Assembly: GCA_003255025.1 (NCBI GenBank)
Contig: QANY01005678.1
Coordinates: 694,703-758,702 of the forward strand
Reading direction: 5' to 3'
DNA length: 64,000 nt
Origin: Datisca glomerata
Taxonomy: Eukaryota > Streptophyta > Magnoliopsida > Cucurbitales > Datiscaceae
Positions 46,901 to 57,184 of the stretch are shown piece by piece. Position 1 is the first letter of the stretch. Every line of letters begins with the position of its first letter. Below the pieces are notes generated by a model, which saw only the letters and a program-made list of their open reading frames with translations, was not told the origin of the DNA and did no database searches. The translations under genes and the position numbers were made by a program.

Positions 46901-47600
46901 TTATTGATTTTCATATCAATACACAATTTCAAACCTTCTTTTTGTATTATAGTAATTATTGTTCCGTAGGTAAGACTATCATAGTCTATGTTACCTAGTC
47001 ATTATTAATGACTGTTTTTATTTTGTGTGCAAACCGGGTAATCCATTTATAAATTTTTCTTTCCAAAATGGTTGATTACTATCATCTCTTATCATTACTC
47101 TGGACAAAAATATAATTTTGTACCAGTTAAAATCACTTAGGGTTGGACACCTAAGATAAGTTAATTGATCATGGATATGTGAAGTAATATTATTTGGCGT
47201 TCCAATAAAGTGTTCAATTATAGTGTAAAGAAGTGTATTGATGGCATCAGGAATTGTTTCCTGATTTTCTCCAATAATTGAGGTTCCTTCAGCATCAATC
47301 TTCACTGCTGAAAGGATGATATTCTTAGATTCTTCCGTAAGATATTTTTTCCACTAGGAATGAAGCATTTTTATGAATCCTCTGACTAAAAGATTGATTA
47401 TCTCATTGTAAAGTAAATTGTGTATGGTGATGGAATTGATTATCTCATTATTAAGTAAATTGTGTGTAGTGTAAAGAAGGATTGATTATCTCACTGAAAA
47501 AACATCTTCATGTGCTACAATTTATTGAGAACTTCCTGTTCAGAAAGTCCATCAATGTTTCATTCGTATAATTTTTCTGCAGAAACAGAAAATTGTTTAA
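46900..47600 (-). pseudogene. Segment C: coat protein core
   Basis: 95 open codons (47018-47305) with KIDAEGTSIIGENQE, HIDQLTYLRCPTLSDFNWYK-like sequence and FWKEKFINGLPGL. A small local duplication of the GATTGATTATCTCAT words lies at 47390-47490. Confidence 0.7.
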
Positions 47601-47639
47601 CTAAAGAATTTTTAGTAATTTGAATGTCAGGAGGAATTG

Positions 47640-48300
47640 GCTTTTCATGTCACTTCCTTTCCAATTTATTAGTTTCTAAATTCTTAAATGTATCTTCAAT
47701 ATTATTAATGTTTGAAGATTCATGGACTATGGATGACTCATAGGTGTATTTTGACCTATGACTTTCTATTTCTGAACTACTGTCTTGGTTAATGACCTTT
47801 ACAGAAGAAGATGATTCAACAGATTTATTCTTCAATTCTTGAAGTATTTTATCTATCTATTTATTAAGGGGAACAATATTCAAAGTGATTTTATCTAAAA
47901 GATTTATTAAGAGTTTTTCTTTCAGGAATTTATTAGATTTAGGTTCTTGAAGACCATCAACCTTATTTTCAATTTTGTCTGATTGTTTACGTATTATGAT
48001 TAGACTTTGATTGGTATAATTGAGTTATTCAACTACTTTTTTATTAGGTTCTTCTTCTTTTAAAATCTTAAAAGAAGAAACAGTGATTAAAGAATTTTGT
48101 GATTAATTATAATTTTTTCAGGTGGTGGATGACTAGCAGTCACCACACTGGAGTCTTCCTTGACCCATTTGGAATTGAAAATTACTTTAATATTCTTCTC
48201 ATATATATCCTTGACATAATCAAGGGAAAACATGCCAACTCTAAATTCTTGCAAGAATGTCTTCCATTCAGCAAATATGATTTTTCTTTTATCCATATTA
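47640..48300 (-). pseudogene. Segment C: N-terminal coat region and Ser-rich spacer
   Basis: MDKRKIIFAEWKTFLQEFRV at 48296 with LDYVKDIYEKNIKVI, and a second open piece (47650-47835) with SSSVKVINQDSSSEIESHRS. Confidence 0.65.
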
Positions 48301-48639
48301 TATGAATCTCTGAACCTATTTCGTCTATTGAGATTGGCTGGGTCATCATTGTGTTGGGTTAGATCTTCCCAATCTGGTTTATATTATTGGATCAAGGTGC
48401 CTGAATTTAAAACTAAGAGTTGGGGATTAACAGGAGGTATGGTTCCTTGGAAATCTGATTCTGTAGGTGATTCAGCTTTGTCAGGTTGTTCAGACCTATT
48501 ATCAAAGATTGGCTGACTGACTTGAGAGCTTGTGGCTACACCTTTGAATCTTAAATTTTTTATTCTTAAACTTTTTTATTCTTGTTCTAGTTGTTAAATT
48601 CTAAGATCTTGATCATTATTAACAGATGATTCAGAAAAA

Positions 48640-49546
48640 AAAATTTCTAGGGATACTAGACTGACTGTACTCCCTAATTTGTGGACTAGAACTAGAATAT
48701 TGGAAATTAATCTTAACAGTAACATCCATGTACTGCTGGATGTAATTTACATCTTCAATTGGACGTTCAATTTGAGTGGGTTGGCTTTCATTGGTTAAAA
48801 GCCAATTTGTAGGCAAAATAATATCATGCCACCTAATTGTTTAAGGGACTCTAATATTGGCATTACCTTGGTTAGATTGAATCAATAGTGTTTGATTTTT
48901 AGGACTCTTATTCGACGGCTTGTAAATCCATATTAGTTTGTGACTTTGTAATGAACTCTAAAAATTAAAGCTAGGGGTTGAGTACATTCTAAGACTTGGT
49001 TAACCACTAGTTTTAATATTCAAAGTTATTGATTTTAGAATATGAGGGCCTACTAAACTAACAAATAAATCTGGGAAACAATCGAAATGGATTGAACCAT
49101 TACGAAGTGAGGGTTCAATTAATCCTAAAATACTATCATTAAAATTTTTGAATCTTGCATCTCGCAAGGCTAACAAGACAGAGATATTTAGGCCTCTCCT
49201 TGTGACTGGTTTAACTCTAATCTAGACTAAACCAAAATGAAAAAAAATTATATCCTTCTTCAATGTGATGTTTAATTGCATTAGAAAAAAGTAATTGACA
49301 AGTTTCATGCTCTTTCCCAAACGCATATTTTTCAATTATTTTTACATGATGTTGAAGGTTGAAAGAAGTAACAGACCATGTTGATTTGTAAATATTTTTA
49401 TTAAGAATTTTGAGTATATTTCATACCCTATGATCTACTTGATCATCTGCAATGTATTCAAAATCTTCTTCATTTATTATGTCTGGTATTGTGGTCATTG
49501 TAGACATATTGCTACTAGAAAAATTACATCTAAATAATCTAGTCAT
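48640..49546 (-). pseudogene. Segment C: movement protein with core retained
   Basis: ATG at 49546. The G-L-V motif and R-V-K-P-V-T-R follow near 49200-49235, with an in-frame stop replacing Gln. The LRDARF stretch is near 49145-49165. It keeps the ~505-bp core between two ATTGAAGA words (48752-48759 and 49257-49264) that is missing in A2, B1 and B2. Confidence 0.7.
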
Positions 49547-49995
49547 TGCTAAAAAATAATTAAATTATTTTTATGATTGAAAACTTCATATTGTATCTTG
49601 ATTACTAATCTGTTGTGACTTCTACAACCTCCGATCAGGTTCTCTCTTCGCCTCTTTGCCCCTACAACCAACATACCATCAGGATTTATATCTTTAAGAG
49701 GTCTTATTGTGGTGCCTGAAACTAACCAAATAGAAGCTGATACGCCAACCGCTGTCAAAGTAGATTCACAGATTAGATAAACAGATATTACAGAGAAATA
49801 ATCAAGCATGAAAATAACCAGTCACTTGGGCGAAGAGCGAAATTAAATAAAAACAATTATTCAAGTAAGTAATTGATAACATAAAAAGTAATAACCAGCC
49901 ATAAAGGTGGTGAAGAACAATAATTAAGTAGATTAATGAAGTAAATAGTAAATACACCAACTCGAAGAGTTAGATTCTGAGGATTCAGGGTATTA
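49547..49995 (-). other. Segment C: leader, plus a ~38-bp displaced fragment at the cluster edge
   Basis: Leader sequence (49547-49957) matches those of A1 and B1 but stops just before the primer site. 49958-49995 then matches the acidic linker after the zinc knuckle (CGAAGAGTTAGATTCTGAGG), so another break occurred here. A TA microsatellite follows. Confidence 0.6.
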
Positions 49996-50022
49996 TATAT
50001 ATATATATATATATATAATATT
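49992..50022. repeat. (TA)n microsatellite
   Basis: About 12 TA units directly at the right edge of the viral cluster. Confidence 0.9.
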
Positions 50023-50453
50023 TTTATTCTCTTTTAACACATTTTCTTCAATTGTTTATATAATATATTTTTGAGATAAATGTATTTAATACATGAAAAG
50101 ATAATATTTTTTATTTAAATAAATTTTTATTCAATACAAAAATATACACCAAAGGTACAAGAGTATATCCTAAGATCAGCTAACAATACACAAACACAAA
50201 AGTAAAAAATACAAATACAACAGGCTATAGTTATCTAAGTTTTATTAAACTTTATTTTCTTTATTTTTTGGCTTAAAATGGTTATTCTCCCATCCAATAT
50301 CTTGCATTTGGGCCTTCGGTATAGAGGTCCAAAATTGTGGACGAGATGGAAGCCGAAGGAAAAGTGTGTGCTTTTCTCAAATTCTCTTGGCTTCTCTGGC
50401 TTAATTTGGATTAATAACGGCTGCATTCTTCTTGCAAGCTTTGACATGGTCAT
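50023..50453 (-). other. Host flank with a short unassigned minus-strand ORF
   Basis: A minus-strand ORF, with an internal ATG near 50453, encodes about 70 residues including MTMSKLARRMQPLLIQIKPE, FGFHLVHNFGPLYRRPK and ILDGRITILSQK. It is not low complexity and lies divergent to the EF-hand gene, with an AT-rich tail beyond it. I do not recognise it. It could be a small gene, an exon or chance. Confidence 0.25.
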
Positions 50454-50462
50454 TTCTGAATA

Positions 50463-51440
50463 GGCTAAAATGTAATCTAAAATTATGTAAAACATATCAA
50501 TGCATTTTATGAATGATCACTTAAATCTATACGCTTTATAAATATCTGCAAAAAAGACCCTTCCCTCACATTTTCCGTTTATACGAACGGAGGGGGTTTA
50601 ATTATTTTCCTAACTTAAACAAACAACCGAAAGCTCCAACACGAGAAAGGCTCCAACACGAGAACACAGAGAAGAAAGGCTCGAACACGAGGAAGGCTCC
50701 AACACACGAACACAGAGAAGAAAGGCTCGAACACAGAAGAAAAAGCTCGAAGGGAAAGGGAAAGCTCGAAGCTCCATTTCACGCCCCTGCACGAGAGCTC
50801 CATTTCACGCCCCTGCACGAGAGCTCCATTTCACGCCCCTGCACGAGAGCTCCGTTTCACGCCCGATTTCGAGCTTCAATTTTCCAGGTTTGACCCGAGA
50901 TCTGTTTCTCTTCGATTTCCCTTTCCCTTCGATTTACTCTGGTTTCAGATTTGCTCGAAATCTACACCCGATATCTGGTTCCGATTTGATTTTTTGGTTT
51001 ATTCTGGTTCCGATTAGATTTCCAGGTTCCGATTTGATTACAGCTTCCGATTATCTTCGAGCTCTAGATTTTGCAGGTTCCATTCTCTTCGATTTTGCAG
51101 GTTTTTTTCTTCGATTTTTCCAGGTTTTTCTGTTAATTTTTTAGTAATTTGATTCGGTTACCATTCGAAGCTTTCTCTTTTGTGCACGTGTGTTGAGCCT
51201 TTCTCGTGTTCAAGCTCTTCTTGTTCTCGAGCCTCTCTTCTGTCTTCGAGCTTTTCTCTATTCTCCTAAGTTAGAAAAACTAATTAAACCCTCTCTCGGT
51301 TTGTATGAATGGTAAACGTGAGGGAGGGGTCTTTTTTGCTTTAATTTACAAAGTGTAGGGATTTAAGTGATCATTAATGAAGTGTAGGGGTATGTCTTGC
51401 ATAATTTTAAAAGTGCAGGGGTGTACTTCGCATTTTTACC
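50463..51440. mobile_element. Non-autonomous Mutator-like element (MULE), 978 bp
   Basis: A perfect 9-bp target duplication, TTCTGAATA, flanks it (50454-50462 and 51441-51449). Terminal inverted repeats extend for ~150 bp or more: both ends read inward through AAAATTATG, ATGATCACTTAAAT and GCAAAAAAGACCC, then GGTTTAATTA. The interior has repeats of CACGAGAAAGGCTC type, a 26-bp tandem repeat and no transposase. A 9-bp duplication with long TIRs is the hallmark of Mutator-like elements. The right end lies 103 bp upstream of the EF-hand start codon, so the insert is in the promoter or 5' leader of that gene. An ORF at 50890-51144 is low complexity and rejected. Confidence 0.88.
50768..50862. repeat. 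26-bp tandem repeat inside the MULE
   Basis: GAGCTCCATTTCACGCCCCT followed by GCACGA occurs about 3.5 times with almost no divergence. Confidence 0.9.
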
Positions 51441-51542
51441 TTCTGAATAATATCGGAGAAGCAGAGAAATCAAAGAGACGATTAACTAAAAAATTACCGA
51501 TTCAGGAGGCGTCAAGTAGAAATTGAGGTATTCAGCTCGTAA

Positions 51543-54500
51543 ATGGAGAACACGGCAATTCTAAAGGAGTGGTTCGAGCGAGTTGATTCGGAGAAAACCG
51601 GAAGCATCTCTGTCGTTCAGCTCAAGGTTCCTCTTCTACTTAATTCTTCTTCTTCCTCGTCTTCTTACTGAATTCCTTGCATTAATCATCGTCATGTGGC
51701 ATTGACCAGAGAGCTTTTGCTGTTGGCAACCTCGAATTTCCTCTATCGGTTGTACAGCAAATGATCAGGTACTCATTCACCTTCCCTTCCCAATTTTTTA
51801 GCTGTGGATGATGTTTTCGCTTCATATGTATCAAACCATATATCTTCTGTACTGTCCGTGTTTTTATAGACGTGTATAATGATGAATGTGATTTTCCAAC
51901 AGGATGTACGATTTTGACCGGAATGGGACTATGAGCTTTGAAGGTTAGTGGCTAATTCCAACACTGACTTTTGCTTACTACTCTGTGTCTGTCAATGGCT
52001 TCTTTCAAATAAATATAAAATACATTGGATTCTTAAACAGAAATATGCAATTGAAGAAGAGATTCTTAAATGGTAATATGAAATTAAAGAAGGGATTCTC
52101 ACCCTATAGTATTATACTAAATGGTGAAATAAATTAAGTATCCAAAAAATTATTACATCAATTAACTATGAATTTGTGACTTCATCCTAATCCGAAATTG
52201 ACAAACTTTTTCTCCCAGGCTCCATAAAATAACATGTTATTGTGCCCATTAAATGAAATCTACAAACCAAATCATCCAATTCAAACTCATCCAAAGAATC
52301 CAAACCTGAATCTAAATAATCTTCAAAGGGAAAATCAAAAGCCACAAAACCTAAATCTAAATTGAAGTAAGAATTAATAAAAAAAATGCTTCTCCTTTTG
52401 GAATACTGACTTCAAATCATCTATTGAGTCAAGACACCAATAAAGTCAAATATCCAAAAAGCCCAATCATTGAAAAATGCTACCACTCAGCAATTGAAAG
52501 ATCAAAATACACAAAAGGGTCGCGTCCTACCACAATGGGCCTATGACGCATTTCAAAATTCTCAGAACCCATTTGATGACATCAATCTCAATGATAATGA
52601 ATAATCAGAAAATAAATAGATAGAAGATTTTTGGCAAAATGACATTGATGGAATAATCAAGTGATCGAGAATTTGAAGAAATAGTAAGTTCAAATATCAT
52701 GATGACTCTCCACTATATTGCAATGATCATAATGATTTTCAAGCCAAGAAAATTAGAACATAATAGAATAAGAAAATATCCTAATAATATTCATAAACAT
52801 AGAGGAAAAGAGAAGAAAAAATAGATTTGAGAATGGATTAAAGTTGAGATCCATCTTTGTTTCTACTTCAAAAAGCTCTCTTCTCTCCCTCCCACGTCCA
52901 AAGAGTCGTCCAAAAAAATCCTAAAATATTTTATTTACGTACTAGGGTTTGATAAGTATAAGATTGAAGCAAAAAACACAAAAAAAAAATCTAGAATCGC
53001 GCCAGCATCGCTGGCCAAAAAACTCTCTTCTCTGCATCCTACATTCAAAGAGTCATCCCAAAAAATCTTAAAATATTTTATTTTTATAATAAGGTTTGAT
53101 AATTATAAGATTGAAGTAAAAAAATCGTAAAAACAATCTAGAACCGCGCCAGCGTCATGACGTTGGAAGCCAGTGTTGCGACGCTGGCTTGCTGTAACGC
53201 CCATCATCGCGGCGCTTGGAGCCAATGTCACGATGCTGGCTCTCTGCCCAGGTATTTCCTTTTCATGATCTGTATAAATGTAGCTGATGAATTAGTGCTT
53301 GTAATTACGTTAATCTATATATTTGCATCATTTGGTTAATGTTATCGATTTTCTGCTTTATTAATGAAATCAATGCTTACAAGTAGTACACTGATTATCC
53401 TTGATTTCGTTAATGCATAATTTTCAGAATTTATTGCTCTCAACAAGTTCCTTATCAAGGTAAGTATTTCTTTACGTTACTTCTATTTTATTTTCTTTTG
53501 TCAAGGACCATGTGGTTCACCAATTTCCAAGCACTGACTCGAACTTCAACCATATATAGTTAGGTCATTTATTAGGCACTTCGATGTCTATCATCATCAA
53601 AATTGATGGTCAATCTCTTGAAAAATAATAAACGTATATAGGAGAACCGAGTGAATCTCTGTCTTGAGTATTTCCTTTATTTTAACTTACATTGTTTTAC
53701 ACCCTCAATATTTTGCAGGTGCAACATGCCTTCTCAGACTTAGAGAGGTGATTCATACCTTCTCCTATTCAGCATTTTCACTTACAGTCAATGGATCATA
53801 GTCGCTGATAAAACTGATAACTGTAAAATATGATTCTATTGTCACATATTTAGTGGGATTTTCATAATTTTATTGTCTATACTTTGTCAACCATGTTAGT
53901 ATTAAACAATCTAGAAAAAATATATTGTAATACCATCTCATCCATCAATCATAAGATAGAGATCGCTCTAAGATATTATGGCCATTAACGAGCTGTTTCA
54001 ACTGATTCACACACACACACACACACACAATTACAGTTTTTTCATTAGAAGAAAAATATCAGTTATGCAGATTCATAACTAGTTGATATACAATTGAAGT
54101 TAACTTGCATTTTCAAACCAAAATGAAAGTTTATTTTTCATATGGATCTGAATTCATTTCCTTTGTGGTTCCATGTTACAGGAATCGTGGATATCTCGTT
54201 CATGACGATGTATACGAGGTTGCTTCATGATTTTCTTTCACTAATATGCATGAAGCTCTGTGGTTTAGATGTGGTGACTTGTTAACGATACCCATCATCA
54301 CAAAGATTGTCCTACACTTCCAAGTTACAAGCCGCAGTCATTCAAAGTTTTTAATTTTCGTAACATATTTAGCAATGAGCATATTAGTGAAGTCTATTGT
54401 CTCTTGCCTTCCTTTTCTTCATTTGTTTGCTAAAAAAATGCATGAACTGCTGAAATATATGAACAGGCATTAATCAAAATTGGCTTCACATTGGATTCTC

Positions 54501-55510
54501 CTGCTTTTTACACGGCCTGTGAGGTAAACCATATCTTTTAATTCATGTCAAAAAGAAAATTTAAAAATAATAGTAAAGAAATCAAAAAAAATTGATAATT
54601 TCCTGCTTCCCTGAGAGTTAATGATTATTGCGAAGTTTTAGTTATTAGTTGCACAGGTCTTAATCAATGATGCCTGTTTATTTTTCTTAATTTGTGATTT
54701 CAAAACCTTATTTGTTTCAATATCTAAGTTATCTTTTATGGTGCGATCTCGCTTTTATGGAAATTTTATCTCCTTTTGTCAAGTGATTATTTTAAAAGTT
54801 GAGCGTCTAGGATGATAATTTGTAATAAATGCTTACATGCGATGATGATTCTACAGAGTTTTGATCAAAAGAAGAATGGAAGATTTCGGCTAGACGACTT
54901 CATATCACTTTGCATATTTTTGCAATCAGCTCGGTAAGTTACTCGCTTTGATTTCACCAAATGATCCTTGTACAACACGCACTTGCTTGCATGGGCCTGT
55001 TTAAAGTTGCTTGACTTGAAGTGACATCATCACAATGATAAAATTTAGTATTTCCTAATTTTAATATTGGATTTATATCCTAATAGATGACATTCCACTT
55101 ATGTTCTCTTTTCTTTCTGATGCAGGAATTTGTTTAACTCATTCGATACAGCTAAGCAAGGCAGGGTGACTCTTGATCTCAATCAATTTGTGTACTGCAG
55201 TGAGTATCAATTAGTGCGACCATGACAATAGCCTTTTGACCCCATCCTTGTTTACATCATTTGACGACAGAAGTTTACACTTACAGTTCTTTGAGCTCTT
55301 AGAGTGAATAAGTGAAAAAAGAAAGACCAGCTCTTATAGGTTCTTTTTAGGCTTTAAAATACCGAAATGCTAGAACATAGAAGTTTTTCTAGGATCAAAA
55401 AAATGTTATGGAAAAAGGAAAAGTAAGTTTACACCATATATGGTCACTAACTGGCATTAGTCATAACACCTCGTCATTTGTCCTGTTCAGCTGCCAACTG
55501 TAGAATATGA
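51543..55510 (+). CDS. Penta-EF-hand calcium-binding protein, 10 exons, 169 aa
   Basis: Exons: 51543-51626, 51710-51768, 51903-51943, 53428-53459, 53719-53747, 54182-54218, 54467-54523, 54857-54933, 55126-55199 and 55491-55510. All introns are GT..AG, the frame is continuous (510 nt with stop), and the protein begins MENTAILKEWFERVDSEKTG and ends VYCTANCRI. It belongs to the PEF family (sorcin/PDCD6-like), cytosolic Ca2+ sensors that dimerise through a fifth EF-hand. Unlike longer plant relatives it has no Gly/Pro-rich N-terminus. Only EF-hand 2 (DFDRNGTMSFEE) has a canonical loop. The others (DSEKTGSISVVQ, DQKKNGRFRLDD, DTAKQGRVTLDL) lack a final Glu or key acidic residues, so Ca2+ binding may be limited. 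The start was chosen as the first ATG opening conserved sequence. A MULE sits 103 bp upstream, and intron 3 holds viral DNA. It is the only intact host gene in the window. Confidence 0.92.
52004..52750 (+). mobile_element. Endogenous caulimovirid fragment inside intron 3 of the EF-hand gene
   Basis: Aligns with 43090-43660 of segment B3. Shared blocks include AAATACAAAATACATTRGATT, CTTCAAAGGGNAAATCAAAA, GCCACAAARCC, TTTGATGACATCAATCTCA, GGCAAAATG and ATCATGATGAC. It covers the viral C-terminal tail and the start of the 3' non-coding region. Stops and indels are frequent. It lies wholly within the intron, leaving splice sites intact. Confidence 0.8.
52869..53162. repeat. ~148-bp tandem duplication in intron 3
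   Basis: Two copies (about 52869-53013 and 53017-53162) share CTCTCTTCTCT, AAAGAGTC, AAAATATTTTATTT, GGTTTGATAA, TATAAGATTGAAG and CTAGAAYCGCGCCAGC, with ~85% identity by eye. They are followed by short GCGACGCTGGC-type repeats to about 53245. A short ORF (53157-53339) is intronic and rejected. Confidence 0.8.
54009..54029. repeat. (CA)n microsatellite in intron 5
   Basis: About ten AC units between exons 5 and 6. Confidence 0.95.
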
Positions 55511-55878
55511 AGTTATCTCACATAGAAGGCGAAGATGGATATAAGATGGTGTACAATGTTTGTGTGCCAGAGGTTTGCATGAAGCTGTGGTTTAGACGTT
55601 GTGAGTTGTTAATGATACCATCATCATAAAATTAAAGATTCTCCCGCACTGTTGAGTTTCATCTTCACTTACAAAGTCTCAATTGGACTAATTAATATTT
55701 GTAACATATATAGTAATGGCATATATACCTCATGTGATAGTATGGAAGAGGAAGTAGATGGACGCTTCCCTTCCTTTTATCCGTTTGTTTGCTAAAAAAT
55801 ATGTGAACTGCTGAAATGTTTGTTTGCTAAAAGCATATCTTTTCATTCATTTGTGAAATCAGAAAATCAAAAAATGAT
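55511..55878 (+). other. 3' flank of the EF-hand gene with a duplicated intron-6 segment
   Basis: 55566-55825 matches intron 6 (54246-54465): GCATGAAGCT, TGTGGTTTAGA, GTGANTTGTTAA, CGTAACATAT-like and GTTTGCTAAAAAA-TG blocks in the same order and strand. No exon 7 sequence follows. Confidence 0.7.
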
Positions 55879-56784
55879 GGGTAAACTTATAATTACACCT
55901 TTAACTTTACAGTCCCTGTCACTTCTAATCCTGATTTTGTATTTTTATCATTTATAATTTAAGGTCATGTTTTTCTTCATAACGAACATTCTGTCCAAGT
56001 TGAACTAACTATTCCTTGACAAAAAAAAAAAGAACTATCAACTCCATCGTTTTACCCCAATCCATATTCACCACTTTCTTCAAAAATACCCCAACCCATT
56101 TCAACCCTAACTTTCAAAATTACCCTACCCACTCACCGTAACCTTCGCATGCGAGCCGAGCGAGCAGGGAGCACTTGCTTTCTTTTTACCCAAAATGATT
56201 GGTTGTTAATATACCTTTGAGTTTGATCGCCATGTGAAAGAACCTCGAAAAACAAAAAGATAGAAAATGGAGGAAGAAACTAGAAAAAAGAGAGAAAATG
56301 GAAGAAACTAAAATTAAAATCTTTGGAGGAGTCAAGCAGATAGCCTAGGCCATTTAAGTTGCAACCAAAATAAATAAAAATCTTTTAAAGAGATCACTGC
56401 AGATTTATCCTAGTCAGTCTGGGGATCGCATGAGTAATCAATTTCTCCATTCTCTCCATGTTCATCAATAAAAAATAAAAGTACATAGCTGGTGTCTGGT
56501 CTGCCTGCTCGTTCGTCTCACCTGCAAATGTTAGGGGTGAAGTGGGTTGGGGTAATTCTGTAAGTTAGGATTGAAATGGGTTGGGATGATTTTGAAGAAA
56601 TTGGTGAATGTCGATTGCTGATTGGGGTAAGTAAAATGCGGAGTATTGGAGTTAATTGTTTGGTTTGTTCAATTTGGACGGACCGTTATTTTTTAATAAA
56701 TAATGTAACCTCTGACGAAATAAAAGTTTAGATTAGAAACGGCAACCATTTTTAAAATTTGAGAGTGTAATTAAGAATTTTCTC
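55879..56784. mobile_element. Long-TIR DNA transposon remnant (~906 bp)
   Basis: The two ends are inverted copies for about 250 bp. Left: TAATTACACC, TTCTAATC, CAACTCCA, TTTTACCCCAATC, CACCAATTTCTTCAAAA-like, CCCAACCCATTTCAA. Right end: the complements of these, in mirror order. The middle (56140-56520) is unique. No transposase. The flanking bases AAAATGAT and AAAATAAT may be a diverged target duplication, which would fit a Mutator-like origin, but this is weak. Confidence 0.7.
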
Positions 56785-57184
56785 AAAATAATAATAAAGT
56801 AGTGAGAATTTTTTTACAGGCATGAGAGTCAATGGTTCCATAATACAGTTTAACTCATTGAGACTTTTGTGTCCTGGTTGTTTTTCGGGACTTCAAGTTG
56901 AACCCAATAAGGGCAGATCCAATTTTATCTCAGCTAAATTTTAAGTGTCATGTAAGTCATTCATTAATTAATTTATATTAAAATATTCATCATTAAATAA
57001 TTGTATAAAATTTGATAGATTTAGAATTATTCATCGAATAATTATTAACTTGTGTTTTTCACCAAAAAAATTACTATTGTCTAGAGTTATTCATCTAATT
57101 AATTATTAACTTGTGATTTTAAAAAAATTAACTGATATAACATTTTAAAATTTAAAAGCTATATCATCCCTACATTGTTGGGAT
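56785..57184. other. AT-rich spacer, no feature seen
   Basis: No coding sequence recognised. 57000-57150 has two similar ATTATTAACTTGTG-type segments. Confidence 0.4.

Larger units (their letters stand above)
22889..49995. mobile_element. Endogenous caulimovirid (pararetrovirus) cluster, six rearranged segments
   Basis: About 27 kb of decayed plant pararetrovirus DNA. Segments: A2 minus (22889-28950), A1 minus (28990-33618), B1 plus (33619-35203), B2 plus (35204-37914), B3 plus (37915-44545), C minus (44546-49957). Evidence for the family is a tRNA-Met-like primer site, a 30K movement protein, a coat region with CCHC knuckle, a retroviral-type protease and an RT in one coding order, with no integrase seen. 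The joins are tail-to-head, head-to-head and internal, which is typical of multi-copy integration by recombination. The genus is unresolved; the single-polyprotein order resembles petuvirus or florendovirus relatives. None of the segments is intact. Confidence 0.85.

Noticed and set aside
22889..49995. One intact, potentially active viral genome
   Set aside because: Every segment has stops and frameshifts. The RT active site, where present, is mutated, RNase H is not found, and several protease or zinc-knuckle residues are lost.
50890..51144. 84-codon ORF inside the MULE
   Set aside because: Low complexity (Phe, Ser, Asp from TTCGATTT repeats), no transposase motif.
53157..53339. 60-codon ORF
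   Set aside because: It lies inside intron 3 of the EF-hand gene across a tandem duplication and has no recognisable motif.
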